From positions 248,001-312,000 of the forward strand of contig NZ_JARXVF010000004.1 of the NCBI RefSeq assembly GCF_029892515.1: a DNA stretch of 64,000 bases. Reading direction: 5' to 3'. Below the pieces are notes generated by a model. The model saw nothing but the letters and a program-made list of their open reading frames with translations, had not been told where the DNA came from and searched no databases. Positions 52,459 to 61,147 of this stretch are shown one piece after another. Origin of the DNA: Pseudaminobacter soli (ex Li et al. 2025) (GTDB taxonomy: Bacteria > Pseudomonadota > Alphaproteobacteria > Rhizobiales > Rhizobiaceae). Numbering within the stretch: the stretch's first letter is position 1; each line of letters starts with the position of its first letter. Made by a program: the position numbers and the translations under genes.

Positions 52459-53525
52459 CAATGCACCTTTTGCTGCGCGATGTCGGCGGACCCTGCGTCG
52501 ACGATGCAATCGCCGCCCCTGCTGGCGACCAGCAGCCGGCCGTTCAGCTCGACGGCGCTGCAGGTGCCGTGCCGATGGCCATTCGCCCGACTGTGATAGC
52601 TGAAAAGGGGCTGGAGATTCTCGTCCAACCGCACCGCCAGCCCATAGGAGCGGCTGGGCGACCAGGGCTTGTGCACACCCATCGTCTTGATGCCGCCGCA
52701 TTGCAACGGCTCCAGAAAACTGCGGCTCGAGGAAAGAGCAGGCGCGATCCAGAATTCACGCGGCACCTGCTCGATCATATCAATACGATAATGGGTTTCC
52801 TGCAAAACAAGCTCGATCAGGCGATTGCGCGGCGCAAAGAACGCCAGCCATGCGCCGCCGCCAGGAGCGGGCGAAAGCCGCGCTGGATAGCCCGGAAGCT
52901 TGTCAGCAACGATCCGTCGCGCGCCGTTTGCGCCGTCGAGACGGACCAAACGATGCTTCCAGCTTTCGCTGAAGATGACGCCGCCATCCACCGGCAGCAA
53001 TCCATAGGGAAAGGCCAGTCCGGAAGCGGCCTGCGAGAACTGCGCTCCGCCGGGGGGGCGCTTCCAGATCGAGCCCGACGCGCCATGCCGCATCAGGTCG
53101 GAGGACCAGTTCGCCATGGAATAATCGGCGGACCCGTTAGCGAGCCACAGTGTCCCGTCGGCCGCGAAGGCCAGCGCGCTGATGCAGCCCACCCCGACAG
53201 GCAAGGTTTGCTCCACGCCGTCAACGAATAGCTTTCCCGTTTCGAGCGCCACGGCCAGTTTGCCCGCCGGATCCAGCGCCAGTGCCGTCACGGGCGCGGG
53301 AAAACGCGCAACCATCTCCTGCTCGCGCCCCGCCGCGAAGCTGTAAATCGCATTGCCGCTGCTGGCGATAAGCTTTCCGCCGAAAGCCACCAGATTGTCG
53401 GCTTCGCCCAGATCGGCAAAGACGCCGGCGTCGTCCAGCAGCGTGTTTGGCCGGAACGCGCCGTCGAGCGGCGGTATGGTGACGGCCTTGCTGCGGAAGA
53501 GATCGAGGATTGGATCGAAGATCAT
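52458..53525 (-). CDS. SMP-30/strictosidine-synthase-like beta-propeller
   Basis: A 355-aa soluble protein resembling SMP-30/gluconolactonase/LRE propellers. Repeated blade-like stretches end in ALALDPAGKLAVALETGKL, ALAFAADGTLWLANG, LAFPYGLLPVDGGVIFSES and KHRLVRLDGANGARRIVADK, with LPGYPARLSPAPGGGAWLAF mirroring the metal-site region (GYPDNINRASDGTYWMAW) of the fused propeller upstream. No signal peptide. Its ATG overlaps the upstream stop by four bases (ATGA) and its stop overlaps the ATPase start by one, so the three genes are tightly coupled. A lactonase-type hydrolase acting on the imported compound is a fair guess. Confidence 0.82.
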   Translation of the reverse strand: MIFDPILDLFRSKAVTIPPLDGAFRPNTLLDDAGVFADLGEADNLVAFGGKLIASSGNAIYSFAAGREQEMVARFPAPVTALALDPAGKLAVALETGKLFVDGVEQTLPVGVGCISALAFAADGTLWLANGSADYSMANWSSDLMRHGASGSIWKRPPGGAQFSQAASGLAFPYGLLPVDGGVIFSESWKHRLVRLDGANGARRIVADKLPGYPARLSPAPGGGAWLAFFAPRNRLIELVLQETHYRIDMIEQVPREFWIAPALSSSRSFLEPLQCGGIKTMGVHKPWSPSRSYGLAVRLDENLQPLFSYHSRANGHRHGTCSAVELNGRLLVASRGGDCIVDAGSADIAQQKVH

Positions 53526-55645
53526 CGCTTTTCCCCCCAATAGGAGACAGGGCTAGTCCAGTCCGGATCCGCTCCCGCGATCTTGTAGCGGCCGATGCGG
53601 TTATTGAGGATCCCGCCCACGAAGAGATGGCCCTTGTGCTCTCGCATCGAGGTCACCATGGGATGCGACACGCCGCAAAGATCGCCCAGCGTGTCGATGA
53701 TCCTGCCGTTCTCATCGAACTTCACTACGCCCCCCGTATTGATGTTGGGGAACAGCCATTCGTCCTGCGGCAGACGGCGCGTCATGCGCTTGCGCATGTC
53801 CGGGTGACGCAGCGAAAGGTCGAAGCTCGGCGTACGCATGCCAAGCCACGCCATCCAATACGTGCCGTCGGAGGCGCGGTTGATATTGTCTGGGTAGCCG
53901 GGCATGTCCTTTATGACGCATTCGGCTGTTCCCGCCTTCGGGCCCTCCAGCCAATAGCGATGCACTCGGCAAGCCCAGCTTTCGGCGAAAAACAGCGACT
54001 TGCCGTCATGCGCCATGCAGACGCCGTTGGTATAGCGATAGCCGTCAAGCAGCGTTTTGGTTGATCCGTCCTTCGGATCGTAGACAAGCAGGCGTCCGGT
54101 CGGACGGTTTTCGATGGAATCCAGCGCCCAGTCGTGAGCGTCGTAACGCTTGGTGGAATCCGTGAAATAGATGCGCCCGTCTGGCGCGATGTCGCAGTCA
54201 TTGGGGTCACGCAGACGCGCGTCGTCGACAATGGAAGTCCACGAGCGCGCCGTTTCGGCAGAGAGCTTTTTGACCTCGCGCTGCGGCGAAATGGAATAGA
54301 GCCCCATCGCGCCCACGCAGGAGATCAGATTGCCGTCGCGGTCGAAGGCAAGCCCCAGGGGGAAGCCGCCGACATGCGCGAAAACCTCTGAACGTTTGTA
54401 GTCGGGCGCGAAGAAGCGAACGATTTCACCGTGGCGCGTTCCGCAATAGAGGTTGTCGTCGCGATCGAGGATGACGTCCTCCGGCCCTTCCAACTCGCCG
54501 AGCCCGATATGATCGGTTTCGGACAGGCGATCGTCGAGTTCGTAGGGTGTGCCGGACCCCGGCGCAGCGGACTGCGTCTCGCCCATCTTGAGATAGACCG
54601 GCGCGACATAGACTTCGTTGAGAACCTTATGCCGGTTCTTTAGCCAGCGAATGTCAACGGTGACGGCCACCGCAAGCATGACGCCCAGAACAAGCTGCGT
54701 GGTGCCCGTGCCGTAGCCGAGCCGGATCAATCCGTTGGTCATGACGAGAACGATGATGGCCCCCATCACACCCTTGACCACCGAGCCACGACCGCCGCCG
54801 AGGCTGTTGCCGCCAACGACCGCTGCAGTAAGCGCCAGAATTTCAAGGTTGAGGCCCGTACCGGGACCGACGCCGCTCAGACGGCAGGCGATCAGGAAGC
54901 CCGCGATGGACGAACAGAGGCCGGAGAAAACATAGGTGAAAAAGACCGTCCGGCGCACCCTTATGCCGGCGTTGTGGGCGGAGCGCCGCGAACCGCCCAC
55001 GGCAAGAACGTGCCAGCCAGGACGGGAGCGTGTCAGGGCGACATGCGTGACGATCGCGACCAAGATCGCCGCCAGGACGGAAACGGAAAGGCCGAAAACC
55101 GTCTCGTCTCCAATGAAATCCCAAACATCGGAGGATGCGGCCGACGTCTGTACCTGAGCGGCGAAATTCACCACCAGAATGTCATAGATCGCCCGCCCGA
55201 TGATGAAGGTCACCAGCGTGGTGATGAAGGCACGCAGACGCAGATAGCCGATCAGATAGCCGTTGATCGCGCCACAGAACATGCCCGTGGCGATGGATGC
55301 GAGTAAGGCCAACCAGACCGGCTGTTCAAAGATGAAGAACGTCGCCACGGCGGAAAAGGCGGAGAGCGCAAAGATCGACCCGACCGAAAGGTCAATGCCG
55401 CCGCCCAGCATCACCACTGTCAGCCCCGTGACCACCAGCGAGAACTCGCCCAGTTGCCGCGTGGATTCCTGAAGGGACGACACCTTGAAGAAGCCCGAGA
55501 CGGCGGAGCCGAAAATCGCGATCGTCGCCATTAGCACGGCGAAGGGAATGGCGTTGTCCGTCCATCGCTTGGTCAGGACTTCGCCGATCAGGTGATCGGG
55601 GACCGCATTGTAACGCCAGGCATGGATACGTTCGCGTAACGACAT
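53522..55645 (-). CDS. Fusion: RbsC-like ABC permease and SMP-30-like propeller
   Basis: A 707-aa protein. Residues 1 to about 335 are a CUT2 sugar permease (LTVVMLGGGIDLSVGSIFAL, FCGAINGYLIGYLRLRAFIT, GGSRRSAHNAGIRVRRTVFF, AAVVGGNSLGGGRGSVVKGV). After a 30-residue linker, residues about 370-707 form a strictosidine-synthase/SMP-30-like propeller (LEGPEDVILDRDDNLYCGTR, RDPNDCDIAPDGRIYFTDST, TNGVCMAHDGKSLFFAESWA, MPGYPDNINRASDGTYWMAW). ATG 55645 follows GGAAAG; a TTG nine codons upstream is the alternative. The propeller would face the cytoplasm if the permease ends inside, placing an enzyme at the exit of the channel. Both domains look complete. Confidence 0.88.
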   Translation of the reverse strand: MSLRERIHAWRYNAVPDHLIGEVLTKRWTDNAIPFAVLMATIAIFGSAVSGFFKVSSLQESTRQLGEFSLVVTGLTVVMLGGGIDLSVGSIFALSAFSAVATFFIFEQPVWLALLASIATGMFCGAINGYLIGYLRLRAFITTLVTFIIGRAIYDILVVNFAAQVQTSAASSDVWDFIGDETVFGLSVSVLAAILVAIVTHVALTRSRPGWHVLAVGGSRRSAHNAGIRVRRTVFFTYVFSGLCSSIAGFLIACRLSGVGPGTGLNLEILALTAAVVGGNSLGGGRGSVVKGVMGAIIVLVMTNGLIRLGYGTGTTQLVLGVMLAVAVTVDIRWLKNRHKVLNEVYVAPVYLKMGETQSAAPGSGTPYELDDRLSETDHIGLGELEGPEDVILDRDDNLYCGTRHGEIVRFFAPDYKRSEVFAHVGGFPLGLAFDRDGNLISCVGAMGLYSISPQREVKKLSAETARSWTSIVDDARLRDPNDCDIAPDGRIYFTDSTKRYDAHDWALDSIENRPTGRLLVYDPKDGSTKTLLDGYRYTNGVCMAHDGKSLFFAESWACRVHRYWLEGPKAGTAECVIKDMPGYPDNINRASDGTYWMAWLGMRTPSFDLSLRHPDMRKRMTRRLPQDEWLFPNINTGGVVKFDENGRIIDTLGDLCGVSHPMVTSMREHKGHLFVGGILNNRIGRYKIAGADPDWTSPVSYWGEKR

Positions 55646-55669
55646 GAAGCTTTCCGAAAACAAATGCGA

Positions 55670-55698
55670 CAAGTGACCGCGAGCCGCGCGGTCACTTG
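55670..55698 (-). promoter_or_regulatory. Intra-operon hairpin after binding-protein gene
   Basis: CAAGTGACCGCG / CGCGGTCACTTG is a perfect 12-bp stem with a 5-base loop, between the binding-protein stop (55719) and the permease-fusion start (55645). Such hairpins commonly stabilise upstream mRNA or attenuate readthrough so that binding protein exceeds membrane subunits. Confidence 0.7.
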
Positions 55699-55718
55699 CT
55701 CAGGGGCGGGAGCGTGGC

Positions 55719-56738
55719 TTACTGGGCCTGCGCCTGTAGGGCCTTCACGTCCCAGCAGCTCGCCGGCGTCAGGTCTGCCTTGGTGGTCGCCTTTTCGAGC
55801 GTGTAGATATAGGTGTGCGAGGTTCCAGCCGGCTGGCCGCTCTGCAGCAGGAACTTGATGATCGCGTTGATGTCGCCAGACTGCCGGGCGAGATCCGTCA
55901 TTACCACCGCGCCATAGGTTCCGTCTTCGAGTCGGTCGCAATCCGCAGTCTTTTCGCCACCCCCGGTGGTGACCAGATGCACCTTGTCCTGGAGCTTGGC
56001 GTCGCGGATCGCCGCCGCCGTCCCGGTCGCATCTCCGTCCCAGAAATCGACGATGCCGCAAATGTCAGGATGCTGCTGCAGGATCGTCGTGGCGGCGTTG
56101 CGCGCCGTGGTGGCGTCCCAGTTGGAATCGGGCTTGGCCACGACCTGGAAATCCGGGTTCTTTTCCAGAACCTTCATCACGCCCGCATATTGATAGAGGC
56201 TCGACGCGTTGACTTGATCACCTTGAATGAGCGCGATCTTTTTCGACGAATTCGGACCGCAGCCCTTGATCACCGCCTCGGCCTCAAGCTGTCCGAGACG
56301 ATCCCAGTCCGAACCGATAAAGGCGTCAGTCGCGTAGTTAACCGGATTGTCGATGGTGATCACGTAGATACCCGCCGCCTGCGCCTTCTTGAACAGTTTG
56401 GCGTAGGAATTCATGTCCGGCGACTGCACGACCAGCACGTCCGGCTTGGTGTCGGAAGAGATCGCTTCGGTGATCGCCTGTGCCCCGGCTTCGGCGCTCC
56501 AATTTGGGTCCCGCGTCTCGAAAACGCCGCCGAAACCTTCGACCTCGCGCTTGAGATAGGCGGCCCAGCCCTGCGCCAGATCGAAGCCCATTGTCATCGG
56601 AACAAGCAGAACGCGCTTGCCCTTGAGGGCGTTTTCGTAGGCCGCCGGTCCCGGATCCTCGGCGGCGTGCGCCACCTGCGCCACCAGCGCTGTGGACAGA
56701 ATGGCCGTTGCGGCCAGAATTTTCCTGAAGAAATTCAT
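55719..56738 (-). CDS. Sugar-type ABC transporter substrate-binding protein
   Basis: A 339-aa periplasmic binding protein of the RbsB/TorT-like type 1 fold. Its signal peptide (about residues 1-25) ends at AQVAHAAED. The family pattern follows: VLLVPMTMGFDLAQGWAAYL, PDVLVVQSPDMNSYAKLFKK, GIYVITIDNPVNYATDAFIG and CGIVDFWDGDATGTAAAIRD. Two Cys residues (about 160 and 218) are in the mature chain. ATG 56738 follows GGAGAAGGG. It delivers substrate to the two permeases encoded either side; the substrate is not readable, though such proteins bind sugars, polyols or autoinducer-like molecules. Confidence 0.92.
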   Translation of the reverse strand: MNFFRKILAATAILSTALVAQVAHAAEDPGPAAYENALKGKRVLLVPMTMGFDLAQGWAAYLKREVEGFGGVFETRDPNWSAEAGAQAITEAISSDTKPDVLVVQSPDMNSYAKLFKKAQAAGIYVITIDNPVNYATDAFIGSDWDRLGQLEAEAVIKGCGPNSSKKIALIQGDQVNASSLYQYAGVMKVLEKNPDFQVVAKPDSNWDATTARNAATTILQQHPDICGIVDFWDGDATGTAAAIRDAKLQDKVHLVTTGGGEKTADCDRLEDGTYGAVVMTDLARQSGDINAIIKFLLQSGQPAGTSHTYIYTLEKATTKADLTPASCWDVKALQAQAQ

Positions 56739-56790
56739 GATTTCCCTTCTCCTCTCGTCCGGCGCTTTGCAGGCCGGTTCTGAAATTTGG

Positions 56791-57768
56791 CTAAATGTCG
56801 CCCTGTTGCGCCGTCTGTTCGTCGCGTGGGTTGATGACGCCGTCGATGACGATCGCCGCCAGCAAGATGCTGGACTTGATGAGGTTTTGATAAAGTAGCG
56901 GGATGTCCAGAATGGTCATCGCGTTAAGCAGGATGCCGATCAGCGCAGCACCCACCAACACATTGCGCACTCCCCCCTTGCCGCCGGACAGGCCGATGCC
57001 GCCGATGACCGCCACCAGAACGATGTCGTATAGAAGTGTCGAGTTGACGACGCGCGTGTTGATGGAATGGAGACTAGCGGCTGTCAGAAGTCCCGCGACA
57101 AAGGCAATGAGCGCCGACAATACATAGCGCAGGACCAGCATCGGACGCACCGGAATGCCCGAATTGCGCGCCGCAATAGGGTTGTCGCCAGCGTAATAGA
57201 CGTAACGGCCCCATTTGGTGAAACGCAGGAAAGCGAAGATCCCGAGGCTCAGGGCCGCAAAGATGAAGACCTCGACGGGAATGTCGAAATAGCGCAGCCC
57301 ACCGAAGACCTCCAGCCAGTGATCTGAAGGAACAGGTACCGCGTCCTGCGTGATCAGTTGCGAGCGGACATAGCCGAACACGAACGACCCGCTCGCCAGC
57401 GTCACGAAGATCGCGGGGACGTCCGCATAGGCAACCAGGAACCCGTTGAGAAGGCCGATGCCCACGACGCCTGCCAGGACGAAGGCGAGCGCGGTGCCGT
57501 CCGGAGATCCCTCGCCAAGCAGTTGCAAGTACCAGGCGACCGACATGGCCATGACGGCGACGGTCGACAGATCGATGCCGCGCCCGATGATGACGATGGC
57601 CATGCCCAATGCAAGGATGCCCAGAACGGAGACGGAGCGCACGATGGCGATCAAATTGTCCGGCCCCAGGAACCCCGGCAGGCCAATGGCGGCAGCGACG
57701 AACAGGGCGGCGGCGAGCGCCAAAATGATCCGTTCTTGATTTAGAAAGCCCCAGCCGGATTTCTGCAT
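56791..57768 (-). CDS. RbsC-like ABC transporter permease
   Basis: A 325-aa CUT2 permease with about nine or ten membrane segments (ILGILALGMAIVIIGRGIDL, GVVGIGLLNGFLVAYADVPA, GDNPIAARNSGIPVRPMLVL, VAVIGGIGLSGGKGGVRNVL). It is first in the operon and lacks a propeller, unlike the second permease at 53522. Together they probably form a heterodimeric channel. The start ATG at 57768 is preceded by GGGGGA. The upstream 270 bases hold an inverted CCAAT/ATTGG repeat. Confidence 0.92.
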   Translation of the reverse strand: MQKSGWGFLNQERIILALAAALFVAAAIGLPGFLGPDNLIAIVRSVSVLGILALGMAIVIIGRGIDLSTVAVMAMSVAWYLQLLGEGSPDGTALAFVLAGVVGIGLLNGFLVAYADVPAIFVTLASGSFVFGYVRSQLITQDAVPVPSDHWLEVFGGLRYFDIPVEVFIFAALSLGIFAFLRFTKWGRYVYYAGDNPIAARNSGIPVRPMLVLRYVLSALIAFVAGLLTAASLHSINTRVVNSTLLYDIVLVAVIGGIGLSGGKGGVRNVLVGAALIGILLNAMTILDIPLLYQNLIKSSILLAAIVIDGVINPRDEQTAQQGDI

Positions 57769-57865
57769 GTTCGCTCCCCCTTCGACCTTACGCGTATCTT
57801 CGCGCTTGCGGTTCGAAAGTCGAAGGTAACAGCAGCAAAATCAATTCGTCCAATGAATAGTTTTG

Positions 57866-57887
57866 CCAATTATCGATGCGATATTGG
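57866..57887. promoter_or_regulatory. CCAAT-N12-ATTGG inverted repeat upstream of operon
   Basis: CCAATTATCGATGCGATATTGG lies 98 bases upstream of the operon start, with another CCAAT 12 bases before it. The size and position suit a LysR-type site for the adjacent regulator gene (58039-58950). Confidence 0.4.
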
Positions 57888-58038
57888 AATAGATATCCGT
57901 CACAATGCTCCAACGGATCATTGGGGCTAGAATGAACGCCGTACGACGGAGGCAATAGGTATCGTGGTCGCTAACGGTGAAGCGACAGACCGAGGCCTGG
58001 CGGCAGTTTCAAGAATGAACCTGAATCTGCCTCTCGCA

Positions 58039-58950
58039 TCACCACAATGCATCTTGCAAGTTCTCGGCAACGATGTGGTCTTTCAACGCCTGTACGAAAC
58101 GCACGCCGTAATCTGGCAGAGGGGCTGCATAACTCCACATGGCACAGATGTCGAAATGAACCGTCTGCCCCTTCAACGTGATAGATCGGCCGACAAGCGG
58201 CGGCCCGAATTTCACTGCCGAAGAAGGCACGACCGCCACGCCGATCCCGCCTTCAGCCATAGCGAAGAGCGTATGCGGCGAATAGCTTTCAAGTACAATG
58301 GTCGGTGCCGTTCCCGCCAGCTTGCAGGCGGCGTCGAATACTTCGCGCGACGCATGACGCTGATTGAGCGTCAGGATTGGCAGATGCAGCAGGTCAGCCA
58401 TCTCCACGGGAGACGTTTCATTTGAGAGAAATTCCTCGGTCGCCACCGCGAGGAAGCCTAGCCGGCCTAGCGAGACCGTTTCGAAAGGGTCTATGGGGGA
58501 CATGGGGCGGGCGCTGATCGTCAAATGCACAGAGCCGGCGCGCAACTTTCCAGCGAGTTCGGGGCCGCCGCCATCTTCTATGCGGATGCTGACGCCGGGA
58601 TTTTCCCCTGTCCATTTCTTCAGAAATGTTGGCAAGTAGCGCTCAATGAGCTGCGAACAGGCCCCCAGTTTGAGCACGCCGCTCTCGCCACTCCCCAAAT
58701 TGTCGGCTAGAACCCGCAAGCTTTTGTCCGCAACGACCACGTCATTTATCTTGTCCAAGAGAGCGTCGCCATGGGCCGTCAAGCGCACATTCCGACCGCT
58801 CTTCTCAAACAGTTCCACACCTAGATAGTCTTCGAGGCCTTTGATCTGGCGCGACAGTGCCGATTGGGTGATATTCAGCCGTTGCGCCGCCAGCGTGAAG
58901 TTCATCAACTCAGCTGCGGCAATAAAACCGTTGAAGTTGCGGATATCCAA
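58039..58950 (-). CDS. LysR-family regulator of the ABC/propeller operon (probable)
   Basis: A 303-aa LysR protein with helix-turn-helix in ELMNFTLAAQRLNITQSALS and a CbsB/CysB-like effector domain (about residues 90-300). The start is a TTG at 58950 preceded by GGAGGTTGGC. It is encoded in the same direction as the operon beginning at 57768, 270 bases upstream of it, so it is either co-located regulator or independently transcribed; control of that operon is inferred from position and the inverted repeat in between. Confidence 0.87.
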   Translation of the reverse strand: MDIRNFNGFIAAAELMNFTLAAQRLNITQSALSRQIKGLEDYLGVELFEKSGRNVRLTAHGDALLDKINDVVVADKSLRVLADNLGSGESGVLKLGACSQLIERYLPTFLKKWTGENPGVSIRIEDGGGPELAGKLRAGSVHLTISARPMSPIDPFETVSLGRLGFLAVATEEFLSNETSPVEMADLLHLPILTLNQRHASREVFDAACKLAGTAPTIVLESYSPHTLFAMAEGGIGVAVVPSSAVKFGPPLVGRSITLKGQTVHFDICAMWSYAAPLPDYGVRFVQALKDHIVAENLQDALW

Positions 58951-59346
58951 AAAGCCAACCTCCTGCGCAAACCCGCAAATGGAAACTGCGGGGGAGCGGG
59001 CCGCGAGAGTATAGCCGTTTGCGTCGATAGCAAGTCAGAGCCGGGGTTTATGTCCCTGATGGCGCTCGATCCCAACTCGCATGACCTGAAAGGAATGGAT
59101 GCCTTCACGAAGCTGAGCAGTAGTTCGTGCATCACGCGCGAATAGCGCTTCGACCAATCGATGGGGGGGTGCGAAAGATGTGACGGCAATTGAGAGCTCC
59201 GAAGACGGGCTACCTCGCAGACTTGCTACGCACCTGCGACAAGTGTCATGCGCAGGTGCGCGTCGTACTAGTCAACGGCGATCTGGCCGTTCTCGTCTTG
59301 GCAATTCGGCGCGACGTCTTACCTTCATTAATCTGAAATAGATCCC
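58951..59346. other. Gene-free stretch
   Basis: About 395 bases between divergent units. An imperfect inverted repeat GCACCTGCG / GCGCAGGTGC lies around 59230-59258. A TATACT on the minus strand (59008-59013) could be the -10 of the LysR gene. Short frames on both strands are not convincing. Confidence 0.35.
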
Positions 59347-59375
59347 TTGACGTTTTCATGTAATTGAAAAATGAT
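59347..59375 (+). promoter_or_regulatory. Candidate sigma-70 promoter of the polyamine-type ABC operon
   Basis: TTGACG (59347-59352) and AATGAT (59370-59375) are separated by 17 bases and lie about 35 bases before the first permease ATG. The -35 matches five of six consensus bases, the -10 four of six. Confidence 0.45.
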
Positions 59376-59409
59376 CACTTAAATTCTTTTTTAGTGGAGG
59401 GGCGAGCAC

Positions 59410-60288
59410 ATGATTGAAGTCGGCGCCAAGCCTCCCACGCGTGCGCCGCTGGCATTTCGAGCCGGGATGCTTGCACCAGGAGTGATCGTCACCTTTCTAC
59501 TGATCCTTTTTGCGCTGGCCCTAGTTGTCTTTCTGGCGTTCAGGGCAAACGATGGATCGCTGCTTGGCGCAGGTTTCACCCTGCGGAATTTCGAGGCCGT
59601 GATCTTCGACCAGCTCAACTGGTCCGTGATGCTGCGCTCTCTTGTCATCGCAGGTCTCGTTACGATGGCAACGGTCGTTACCGCGTTTCCGGTGGCCTAC
59701 TATCTCGCCTTTCATGCCGGTCGCCGTCGCGGTCTGATCCTGTTCTTGGTGACGCTGCCGTTTTGGACCAGCTATCTGCTGCGCGTTTTTGCCTGGAAGG
59801 TAGTGCTCGCCTACAACGGTGTCCTGAACTCGGCGCTGGTCGGCAGCGGGCTTCTTTCGGAGCCGACGCTGGCGTTCCTGAACACTCCGGCAGCGGTGGT
59901 GGTGACATTGGCCCATGCCTACGCGCCCTTCGCCATCCTGCCGATCTATGTGGCGCTCGAGACGATCCCCAAATCGCTGATTGAGGCGGCCGCCGATCTC
60001 GGCGCTAAGTCATGGACGACGTTCCGGCGCGTCATACTGCCAAACGCCATGCCAGGCGTGATGGCCGCCGCTCTTGTGGTCTTCGTGCCGACGGTCGGAG
60101 ACTATGTCACGCCGGCACTGGTCGGCGGACCCTCGAGCACGATGATCGGGTCGATGATCCAGGCGCAGTTCGGCAAGGCCAATGACTGGCCCTTTGGTGC
60201 TGCTTTGTCGGTGGCGGTCATGCTGGTCATCCTGACGCTGGTCCTGATCGTGCGCACTTCCGACACCCGTCTCGGGAGGCGCGCATGA
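59410..60288 (+). CDS. Spermidine/putrescine-type ABC permease (PotB-like)
   Basis: A 292-aa permease with six membrane segments. The EAA loop is EAAADLGAKSWTTFRRVILP, and the PotB-type YNGVLNSALVGSGLL region lies before it. ATG 59410 follows GGAGGGGCGAGCAC. Its stop overlaps the second permease start by four bases (ATGA). It is the first gene of a permease-permease-binding protein-ATPase set for polyamines or related amines. Confidence 0.92.
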   Translation: MIEVGAKPPTRAPLAFRAGMLAPGVIVTFLLILFALALVVFLAFRANDGSLLGAGFTLRNFEAVIFDQLNWSVMLRSLVIAGLVTMATVVTAFPVAYYLAFHAGRRRGLILFLVTLPFWTSYLLRVFAWKVVLAYNGVLNSALVGSGLLSEPTLAFLNTPAAVVVTLAHAYAPFAILPIYVALETIPKSLIEAAADLGAKSWTTFRRVILPNAMPGVMAAALVVFVPTVGDYVTPALVGGPSSTMIGSMIQAQFGKANDWPFGAALSVAVMLVILTLVLIVRTSDTRLGRRA

Positions 60289-61124
60289 GCACAGTGGCAA
60301 ACAGACCCGACACGGGAGGAAGCTGGCTGGGCGCCTATGTCGTCGCCTATCTCGTTTTCCTGTATTTGCCGGTCGCACTGATCCCGCTGTTTTCCTTCAA
60401 CGACTCCATTCAGGCAGCCTTTCCGCTGCAGGGATTTACGCTGGGCTGGTACGGAACGCTCACCGGCAACTCAGCGCTTTCGGGTGCTCTGCTCAGCAGC
60501 CTCATGGTCGGCTTAGCGGCAGCAGCGGGCGCGACCCTCTGCGGCATAACCATTGCCTATATGGAGATTTACGGCCGCTCACCGCTTGCGTGGGCCATAT
60601 CGGCCATTTCTCGGCTGCCGTTTTTGATACCAGGCGTGATCGTCGGCATATCGTTGCTGATCCTGGTCAATCTGTCGGGACTAGGGCCCTCTCGGCTGGC
60701 GATCGTGCTCGGTCATGTCCTGGTGGCGCTTCCCACCACGGTCCTTGTAATGCGCGGTCGCTTTGCGTCCATCCCCAGGAGCATGGCCGAAGCTGCTCTG
60801 GACCTTGGGGCCTCGGACTGGTTGACATTCCGGCGCGTGATGCTGCCGCTCAGCCTGCCGGCCATCGGTTCTGCCTTCATGCTGGCATTCCTGACATCCT
60901 TTGACGAATTCATCGTCGCGTTCTTCCTGGCAGGCACGGAGCCCACGCTGCCACTCTACATCTGGAGCCAGCTTCGCTTTCCGAAATCACTGCCCACCGT
61001 CATGGCGCTGGGCACAGTGATCCTGACGGTATCGATCGTAATTGCGGGATTGGCCGAGCTCCTGCGCCGGAGAGGCCTGTCCCAGACAACCTCACGGCCG
61101 CTGTCGGCCGGATCATTCACATAA
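60285..61124 (+). CDS. Spermidine/putrescine-type ABC permease (PotC-like)
   Basis: A 279-aa partner permease. It has SFNDSIQAAFPLQGFTLGWY near the N-terminus, six hydrophobic segments and an EAA loop EAALDLGASDWLTFRRVMLP almost parallel to that of the first permease. SFDEFIVAFFLAGTEPTLPL is typical of PotC-like proteins. It is translated through the ATGA overlap with the upstream gene and followed 23 bases later by the binding-protein start. Confidence 0.92.
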   Translation: MSTVANRPDTGGSWLGAYVVAYLVFLYLPVALIPLFSFNDSIQAAFPLQGFTLGWYGTLTGNSALSGALLSSLMVGLAAAAGATLCGITIAYMEIYGRSPLAWAISAISRLPFLIPGVIVGISLLILVNLSGLGPSRLAIVLGHVLVALPTTVLVMRGRFASIPRSMAEAALDLGASDWLTFRRVMLPLSLPAIGSAFMLAFLTSFDEFIVAFFLAGTEPTLPLYIWSQLRFPKSLPTVMALGTVILTVSIVIAGLAELLRRRGLSQTTSRPLSAGSFT

Positions 61125-61147
61125 CAAGCAACATGAAGGGGAACACC

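Noticed and set aside
59230-59258. Imperfect inverted repeat GCACCTGCG / GCGCAGGTGC
   Set aside because: The arms mismatch and it is not placed at a gene end or near a promoter; no function assigned.
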